Assembly (NCBI RefSeq): GCF_031143425.1
Contig: NC_090444.1
Location: 1,309,641,324 to 1,309,705,323 of the forward strand
Source of the DNA: Pleurodeles waltl
Taxonomy: Eukaryota; Chordata; Amphibia; Caudata; Salamandridae
Direction of reading: 5' to 3'
Length of the DNA: 64,000 nucleotides
The notes beneath the pieces are model-generated. The model made no database searches and had not been told where the DNA came from. It saw nothing but the letters and a program-made list of their open reading frames with translations. Numbering within the stretch: the stretch's first letter is position 1; the number at the start of each line of letters is the position of its first letter. A program made the position numbers and the translations under genes. Shown here piece by piece: positions 56,301 to 64,000 of the stretch.

Positions 56301-59300
56301 CACAAATTAACTTAGTTTCAGGAAGACCATGGTATATAGACTCTGGATAACTCATGTCTTCCACGGAGGGTTACCTTCAGTTGAGCAGAATTTAGCATAG
56401 CATTGACGCTACAACAGTTCCTTCACTGTGAGAAAACAGACCCTTCCTTCCTGAAAATGAAGGCATGGTAAATCAAGACAGTGGACCCCTTGTACTTTAA
56501 GTCTTGATTTTGTCTGGCCAACCTGAGCACCATACATCAATCCCTGTAGTTCACTAGGTGTGCACTAATGGGCTGAGCTGGAACCCCCAAGAGAGGGACG
56601 TGGATGCAAGGAACATTATGCACGCTCCACTACAATAGGTGAGGGAAAGTCTATCTACCTGAGTTCTTAGGATCTGTCTAACAACTCAGTAAGCAAAGAC
56701 CCAAACTATTTTGCCAACAGGAGATGATTGGAATACACCCACAAAATAGCAAATGGTTGTTTCTTGCCAGATTTGAGATCTTCAATTTTTGGCCTTCGTT
56801 ATCTCTAAAACCTTTTCTTTTTCAACAAGCTTTTCATTTCGGCAAGTAGCTGCACCCTTGATGCTGTGTAGGTGTCTTCTGCGGTTTCAATATAAGTACC
56901 TTTCTCAATCTATAGGTTCAAAGCAGGACAGTACTTACACATAGTTTTTAGTCCCAAGTTACCTATTTAATCACAGATAATACATTCTTTGATTTTAGTC
57001 CATGATGCAGACCAGTCTCAGATCTCTGGCTTTTTTCTCAGTTGAGACAGGGCTAAAACAGAGGTTCCTGTGGTTCACTGTTTGTGGGTTTTTGCAGATT
57101 GGTTATTAATGGTCACCTGTCCTTTATCAGCAGCTAGTATGTCATCGTTTAGCGCAGAGAGGTTCCAAAAAAACGAACTGAATCACTTGCTCAGGTTATA
57201 CCAGTGTTCAGCAAATACAACGCTAACGCCTTCCAGAGTCTAGCTACTATAGCAACATAGCCAGCTTTGGGGAGGCATCAGTGATATCCTCTGGCTTTGT
57301 TTAAAACCAGGCTGCAGGCTGAGAAAAAACAACTTACTTGAAGTTGATTTACATTTAACGATGCATCTCTTGAGTCTGTCTTCTTCAATTCGCTCACCAA
57401 AATGTTTTTTTCTTTCTATGCCCACCAGCAAGGGCTCAGTGATTTTTGTACAAAGGAGACTAGGGTGAGGTATAAAGAATAGACAGGAAAGACAATGTCT
57501 TTTCATATGAGTGGATCTCTGCAGGCTTAAAAGATCCCAGATAAACAAGGGTGAGTTGCAACACCTTGAGGTGCCTTTGGGGAGGGCCAGTCGTGGATAA
57601 AAAGCCAGCAACACTTCATCCCAGCAGGCAACAGGCTGAATTGTACTAAACACTCTTCGTTGTTTTTTCTCATTAGGCCGTGTTGGTCATGTAGTGATAC
57701 AATTCTCACTTTTACTGAAAAAAAAAAAAACGAATAAAAAAAAAAAAAAAAAAAAACACACTTGGGATTTTACTCCTAGTCCTCATCTCGAGCACTGTCC
57801 ACAAGACCCCCCTCACCTGTTCCCCTCTCACAATGTAGTGTAAGTAGGCTTCTCACAAGCCTTGTGCGCACACTACATTCTATCCACTGTATTTGTGATG
57901 GCAGAAGGAGACATCACTTTCTCTGTTTCATAGGGCAGTGAATCTATGAGTCTCTTGATGCAGAACACTGACGCCTGTACCACGAGCAGCTGGTCACTCA
58001 TTTCTTTGCCTAGCTTGTCTGAAAACCTCAACGTGTTTCTTGAGGGTACAAGTATTGCTGTAACTATGTGGATATCCAAACATCTGATCCACTCAGCATA
58101 AGGAAGGAGAACGGAATTGCAAGGTAAGGCTGCAGAAAATGCTTTGAATCAAGGCAGGATGGGGAGCTAAGGAAGGAGAGGACATGGAAATGATCCTACA
58201 CTATTTTAAAGTACTAATTCCTTGATGCTCATCTGCTGTGATCAAGGTTCAGAACTGGCACCTGCCTGTTAAAGTACATACCAGGACATAGCCTGGTGCA
58301 AATTTTGTCCAGCCTGGCTCCTTCGCTGTGTGTTTAATCAAACCCATGATCAGTCAATTCCCTTCCTTATTCCATATTCACCCTCTTTATTTCGGCCAAA
58401 GAGCACTAGCAAGTCTTCCCTGAGATATAGAAATATCCCCCTCATCAACTGTGATGGCACACTAAAAAAAACAGACAAATGAGCAACCGTCTTAACAGGC
58501 TGAACTGAGCAGGATGAAAATAGGAATTGGCAATGTCCGATACTGTTACGATTTTAATACCAAGCTACTCTAAAACAGTACCAGAAGGCAGAAATTTGAG
58601 ATGGCTATGTCACCTTCGGTCCACAAAACAAACCTTGTGCTCCAGCAACCCTAGTTGTTTCCACTGCATCCACTAATATTTGCAGCAGACTGCTTTCTCA
58701 GTAGAGTACTAAAGAGCTGCACCCAACATCACCCATAAGGAGGCAGAGGTACAAATATCACCAGTACAATCAAGAAAAGCACAACCTGCCTCTAATAAAA
58801 TGCTCTAAATAAAGAATCTAGCACAGCTATTCAAAAAAAACTTTAACACAAACGTATGTCTTATAGTAATATCGATTTGTCGCTTCACTGTCACAATCTA
58901 TCAAGACAAAACATTTTAATTGGAAGTGATTTATCTCAAGAGAACAGTCTCTTCCCAATCATCTAAAACTCAGACACACTGACTTCAAACGTACCACTCA
59001 TACTTCACACATCACCCAAATATTTTTAAAAAACAATTTCATTGGTAGCCCCTTTGACATAGAGCACAAGTTAAGACGAGGTGTTTTCATGATACAAAAT
59101 CAAACAGAAATTCTTTTACCAAACATTCTTAGGACAATAACAATCAGACAATCACGAATGACAAATACCAATAGATTTGCAGCCTATTCACATATGATTC
59201 ATAGTGTCCAGACATCTTATCAAGGATAGCTCATCAATATTCCATCTTTTAGTCAAAGAGAGAAACACACTAATGTTGACGCACGTTTCTGTGAAAGGTG

Positions 59301-59465
59301 GATAGCCGACCACCCACCGTCTTCAGGGCACAAGGTGAAAGAGCCAACTGGATAAAGATAGAAGAGGAACAGGAAAGGACATAAACTGCCCACTGGGACT
59401 CTGGAAACAAAACAAAGGAAATTACCACCAAACATTAGAGGTCCTCAAACGGTACATGCATATCG
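56301..59465. other. Intronic sequence with A-rich tracts
   Basis: Runs of A at 57,718-57,730 and 57,736-57,756 may be a retroposon tail. A minus-strand frame at 57,873-58,079 (68 residues, for example RFSDKLGKEMSDQLLVVQ) is somewhat protein-like and could be a DIRS gag remnant linked to copy C, but this is weak. No cyclin C exon was found. Confidence 0.4.
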
Positions 59466-59469
59466 CCAT

Positions 59470-61249
59470 TAGAGGTTGATCGAGGGGCGCTAGAGAGCCC
59501 ACAGCAAGATAGCCGCACCTTAGTGTAGCTTTGCAGGGCAGTTGGAAATATCTGTCGACAATCCTGCCATTCACAAGCAACAGACACAAAAATAGACTGC
59601 CCAGGTGCCTAATATCCAAATGTATTGCAAGTCACTAACTACTGGGCCAAAATACCCTGCTGCTGCAGAGTAACAGCATGTGACTCCAAGCCACGAGGAC
59701 TTGGACTGCAGGGCTGCCCCATCCTGAGCAGTAGGGACTCTGGTGTGGCAACCAGGTTGCGGATCGAGCTGCTGGTGCTACTCATACATACCTGCAGCGG
59801 CTGTTGAAGGGCCAAACCAGAAACAGCGAGGTTTGTGACGGCCTGCAGGGCCTATGTTTAGTGGATGCCCCTGAAGTGAGAAGGAGTGTCAGAGGTGGGG
59901 CCTGGGAGGGCCGTGTGATTGGTGGTTGTCGCGGCTGGGTGCGAGGTGTGCCGATGTCTCCTCTTGTGCTGGAAGACTGGCAATAGACTTTAGAATGCTG
60001 TCCGCTTCACATATTACATGAGAAGACAGGAAGCAGCGCAGATCGGGTTGAGGGGCCTGTGACACCACCGGTGTCTTCCATATATCGCACCCCTGCGCTC
60101 AGTGGGAATTAAGTATATATACTGGCCCCTACATGACAGGTGTGCAGGATTGGGGGCACTGTGAGTACACTGTACTGTGGGTGGCTGAGGAAAGGAGAGC
60201 TGCTGATTGAGGATCAGCTGCCCTGGTGCCAACCACGGCAGGTCATAAACACTTCAAATTGGGTGGGAGAATCTGACAAGCGGTGCTGTTCCTTGCTGTA
60301 CTGAAGGAGATAGACTTAAACAATACATCCCCACAAGTTACACTGAGGAGGTGCAGCGGAGGCAAGGAGAGCAACGACCGCTAATGAAGAGTAGGTGCAT
60401 GGAGAGCTCAAACACGGACTGGCGCTAGAAGGCCTCTGCAACCAGCACTGATCCTAGCGGGGCATATCTGAAGCACAAGGTGACTACCAAGAAATAATGA
60501 CCATAGCACCCAGCAAACCCTTCCCAAAACCCCCCCCACTCCACCTTTTGTGGTGAAAGGCTGGCACTTGGGGCCAGGTAGGGGCCTGCCTTCACCTCCT
60601 AAAAACAGGGCCTGTGTGACTCACAGTAGGGATCGTGGCAAGGCCAGAGCTGAACAGCCAAACAGCCTACACACTTTAAAGAGCATCTGTCGGACATGAC
60701 CTTTGACCCCGGCCTGCACGGAATGTTAATGAATGACAACTGGAAAGAACTGCAAGGTCATCTAAGGGACATGCGCAGCCTACAGAGTGGCATCCGAGCA
60801 ACGTGTGCTATCAGTTGTGCAAGATACGCGGGACCCGAGCGCCCTTCATCAACCCGAAGCAGCCACTGTGTGTGCCTCGCATAGCATACCATCACTTCAT
60901 GGTGGAGGAGGTGCACTACTGTTCCACTTACTGACATTCTCCAGTTGCAACTAAGTGCCAAGCAGGTGAGGGAAAGTAACGTAAATTGGGGGCGTAGGCG
61001 AATCATCCATGTGCCACTTCATGTAGAAGAGAAAAGTGACAATACAGCAGTATTAGGCCCTGCCCACTGGAGAAAATGTCTAATAGGCCTCGGGCGCAGT
61101 AACATTATAAAATGGGGAAGATAGACAGAAATCAAAAGCGCCTCAATTCTGAGACCTGGAGATCTCTGAAACTGCCATCTGACGCCACGTCAGGAACAGG
61201 GCTTTAGCTCCCAGGCTGTGCCCACACTGGAAGCAACACTAGTGGCGAT
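59470..61249 (+). promoter_or_regulatory. L1-B 5' leader
   Basis: GC-richer than the flanks, with no convincing open frame. A CAAGATAGCCGC word near 59,507 looks like a mutated YY1-like site at the element start. No monomer duplication like that of L1-A was noticed. Confidence 0.5.
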
Positions 61250-61950
61250 GTGAGTAGTCTCCAATCTATTAACGGAAAGCTAGACATGCTAAATTTCAGA
61301 TTGGACCACATGGCTGCTAAGCTAGACAAGCAATCCTCATCTCACAGAAGCGGAACAATGAATATCTCAAACAGAAGACAACCTTCAATCTGTTGGCACA
61401 AAATGCTTAAACATGGAGTGAGTCTTAGTGGCCATTCAAGCCAAAAATGAGGACCTAGAGATGCGACTGCGCTGAAATATTCTGCACATTACTAGGAATC
61501 CTGAATCAACAAACACAGGGAAGATGGAAACATACCTAGAAAGAATGTTGACCGCAGTGTTCAGGGCTGATAACTTATCCCAGCTCCTGGCAGTCAAAAG
61601 GGAAGTTAGATCCCTCAAGGCAGCACCGTCTGATGCGCTTCACACCCAGTCATAGTGAAACTCTTAAATTAGCGCAACAGAGATGCGGTCCTTCGACTGG
61701 CACAAGACGAAAGAGAAGTCGATTATCAAGGAAATCAGATCACATTCCATCCGGACTTCATGATGCCGGTCCAAGCAGCACAAAGAGAATTCCTATAGGT
61801 GATGCGACAGCTACAAAAAGCCGACATACCATACTCCATGCTCTACCTGGCGTGGATGCAGGTCGACTACAAAGGGAAACAGAGCATCTCTGTGATAACC
61901 AAAGCTGCTAAAGACTTCATCAACTCACTTTCCCCACGCAAACAAGATTG
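61250..61950 (+). pseudogene. L1-B ORF1 remnant
   Basis: A coiled-coil piece reads INGKLDMLNFRLDHMAAKLD near 61,260-61,320. The RRM start reads EDLEMRLR, a stop, NILHI (near 61,450-61,490), then KMETYLERMLTAVF. The C-terminal domain reads VIVKLLN near 61,650 and ITFHPDFMMPVQAAQREFL near 61,740-61,795, then DIPYSMLYLAWMQVDYKGK. This is the same order as in the intact ORF1 of L1-A. At least two frame changes and several stops are present. Confidence 0.8.
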
Positions 61951-62299
61951 ATGCACATATAAACCCGAGGACGAGGAAACCTAAGTGGGAATACCAACAC
62001 TAAACACATCTACAATGGAACAAGACTCAAAGGCCATTCCAGGGCACTCCTCCTTTCCATGGAGATGGCAACCTAAAGATACTGACTCAAAAGACAGAAA
62101 AGATGGCAAAACTTTGAACTTAACAACCTGGCCACTTCCATACACCTGGAGGGGGGATCCTGGCGACCCCTCAAGAGGGAGTACCCAAGATGCGTTTGCT
62201 AAGTACAACTGGATTAATCTGTTTATTTCAAAATGTTTTCTGATCATAATTTCTTTTTTTGTGCACTGTAACATCTTTGGCAAGTTCTGTATCCTGGAA

Positions 62300-62321
62300 G
62301 GGGGGGGGGGGGGGGGGGGGG
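62300..62321 (+). repeat. Poly(G) tract, 22 G
   Basis: An uninterrupted run of 22 G followed by GAGGAGGGGA, between ORF1 and ORF2 of L1-B. Runs of 15 and 18 G occur in the L1-A 5' UTR. Confidence 0.97.
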
Positions 62322-62454
62322 AGGAGGGGAGTTTAAGAGTTGTTTATTTCTATATCGCCTGCTAGCTTTAATTGTTGTAGGGCACACAACATGATATAAC
62401 TTGTACACCCATACCCCCCAATTGTATATAAACACCCTAGATGGCTAGAACGGA

Positions 62455-64000
62455 GGTTAACATAAACCTACTTACATGGACTCAATGACTCCTGCAAAAC
62501 CAGACTGGTACTCCGATATTTGGATCGACACAATAGTCAAATTACTCTTCTGCAGGAAACTCATCTGACTCAACACACTGACAGTGCAATAGGTTTCAAA
62601 TAGGCTGCACACCATCTGACATCGTCTTACTCTGCACATGCCACAGACGTATTACTACTGGTCAAACATGGGGTCGCTTTTACACTTACAAACTCCCTGG
62701 TCGACGAGCAAGGTCACCTAGTCATTGCCTAGGGGACACCATATGGCACTCCTCTCACATACATATGCTCCAAATGCAGATGAATTGGACTTCTTCTAGT
62801 CAATCTGGCAACCCATACATTCATTGTAACCTGTCAACAACCTTTGGGGGTACTGGGGAGAGACACCTGAATAGGTACCTGGACCCTATCGTAGACAGGT
62901 CCACTACAGATGACTGGCATGGGAAACGGATGGCGTGGATTGTCGAGTAGGGGGATATAGGAATATGGTCTGGTGGATATCTGGGGCTTATCTGGCGCAT
63001 CCACCACCCGTCGCTGAGAAAGGGCACATTCATGTTGTCTGCATGGAACATGGTCCAGATTGGACTACTGGCTAATATCCAGAGAGACTTGCCTATAAGC
63101 GGGCAACGTAAAACACATGCCGAGAACACGGTCTGACTATGCTCTGGTGCTGCTGCAGTTAACACTAACATAGCACCTGCACCTTTCACGTGGAGGTACC
63201 ACACAGCGGCACTGCTGGATACAGTGTTTAGAGAAGGAGTTTGCAGGTCAATCGGGAAGGACACTGTGCAAGGTCTTTAAAGTGACGATTTGTATGGGTC
63301 TGTATCAGTAACCAGGCCGGGGTGTTGGAAGGCGATTCGCACACAGCTACAAAAAAAACAAAGACACAATGCACTCACTGGAGCGTGATTATGAGCACCA
63401 CCCTGACCAGGCTATTCCAGCGTCCATTCAGGAACATCTGACAGAATTCAATGATCTTGTAGAAAAGGAATCACAGTTCTTGTTCACCTTATGGTGAAGC
63501 AGATATACCTGATCGCAGTCTTTCAGGTAAACTGATAGTGCAGAGATGCGCAGATCCAATTGTGAAAATAGTAGACACATAGGCACATACACACTACTCT
63601 CCACCATCCAGGCTTTCGGCCTTTAAAAACTTCTATGCTCAGTTGAACAGCACTTGCAGTACCGCCACTTTAGCACTGGCCTGGCTATCTCCTGGCCAAT
63701 ATGAGTACTTCCTTCAACGTAACACAGTTGATGACATTAAGGATGCTAGCTGCACTCTTCCTAATGGGAAGGCTCCTGGACTGGATGGGCTAACAGGAGA
63801 ATTTTCTAAAGAATTTGCTAAGCTACTTGCGCCGCATTTGCATGCAATGTATGAAGAAGCTTACCAGAAATACTGCCTCCCTCGATGCATGAGGTCTTAT
63901 TGTGACCCTCTTGAAACCGGATAAGGCCACTAAGTACTGTGAGCCTTACAGACCACTGTCATTAATAAACATTGACATGAAAATACTTGCTGAAGTGTTG
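62455..64000 (+). pseudogene. L1-B ORF2 remnant: endonuclease and start of reverse transcriptase
   Basis: The endonuclease opens GLNDSCKTRLVLRYLD, then SQITLLQETHLTQHT (near 62,525-62,570), with the catalytic-region QETHL. GVAFTLTNSLVDEQGHLVIA follows. The RT starts with the frame at 63,643-63,924, which has DDIKDASCTLPNGKAPGLDG, the KAPGxDG motif. After a frame change it reads LLKPDK and then EPYRPLSLINIDMKILAEVL at the window edge, very close to L1/Tx1-type RTs. The remaining RT motifs lie beyond 64,000. Confidence 0.88.

Larger units (their letters stand above)
59470..64000 (+). mobile_element. L1-B: second L1-clade LINE, plus strand, decayed, runs off the window
   Basis: The modules lie in L1 order on the plus strand: a leader from about 59,470, ORF1 remnants at about 61,250-61,950, and ORF2 endonuclease and RT from about 62,460 to the window end. 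The leader start reads GAGGGGCGC, then AGCAAGATAGCCGCACC, resembling the 5' end of L1-A with its CAAGATGGC site. It is older than L1-A, judging by the number of stops and frame changes. Confidence 0.82.

Noticed and set aside
57720..57756. Poly(A) tracts as proof of a processed pseudogene
   Set aside because: No gene-like body could be read beside them, and A runs are common in this DNA.

Overview
This is vertebrate nuclear DNA, most likely from a salamander or another amphibian with a very large genome. The sequence is AT-rich and mostly decayed retrotransposons, and tiny exons are separated by introns of up to 32 kb. At least four DIRS-type tyrosine-recombinase retrotransposons sit beside L1- and L2-clade LINEs, a typical salamander mix. 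The species call is inference. No bacterial-style operon, tRNA, rRNA or CRISPR array was seen.

The one host gene I can demonstrate is cyclin C (CCNC), on the minus strand. Six consecutive internal exons are present, each with AG/GT splice sites and phases that join without a gap: 53,598-53,547, 50,984-50,929, 40,312-40,277, 39,584-39,493, 7,519-7,452 and 5,674-5,595. Together they encode about residues 99-226 of a protein that is about 283 residues long in human. This runs from the end of the first cyclin fold through most of the second. The 5' exons should lie above position 64,000 and the 3' exons below position 1, so nearly the whole window is CCNC intron.

Layout: an L2-type LINE tail at 2.8-3.6 kb; an unclassified repeat at 4.2-5.0 kb; two exons at 5.6-7.5 kb; a CpG-rich block at 8.4-8.9 kb; DIRS copy D at 10.4-12.35 kb; a hammerhead-ribozyme-like motif at 12.47 kb; LINE X1 at 13.6-15.5 kb; an L2-type LINE at 17.4-18.6 kb; a near-complete L1-clade element (L1-A, minus) at 19.1-26.3 kb with a probable target duplication, an intact ORF1, a broken ORF2 and a tandem-monomer CpG-rich 5' UTR; two head-to-tail DIRS copies (B then A, minus) at 27.1-34.4 kb; an unclassified repeat at 36.6-38.15 kb; two exons at 39.5-40.3 kb; tandem repeats at 42-43.6 kb; a second, weaker hammerhead-like motif at 44.45 kb; a hAT-type MITE with target duplication at 45.85-46.4 kb; LINE X2 (related to X1) at 46.4-48.4 kb; exons at 50.9 and 53.5 kb; DIRS copy C at 55.6-56.3 kb; and a decayed second L1-clade element (L1-B, plus) from about 59.5 kb past the window end.

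The retroelements are parasites of the introns and do not form a functional system with CCNC. The features most worth follow-up are the hammerhead motif at 12.47 kb, the L1 monomer promoter with YY1-like sites, a non-canonical reverse transcriptase motif shared by two DIRS copies, and the DIRS-DIRS junction.
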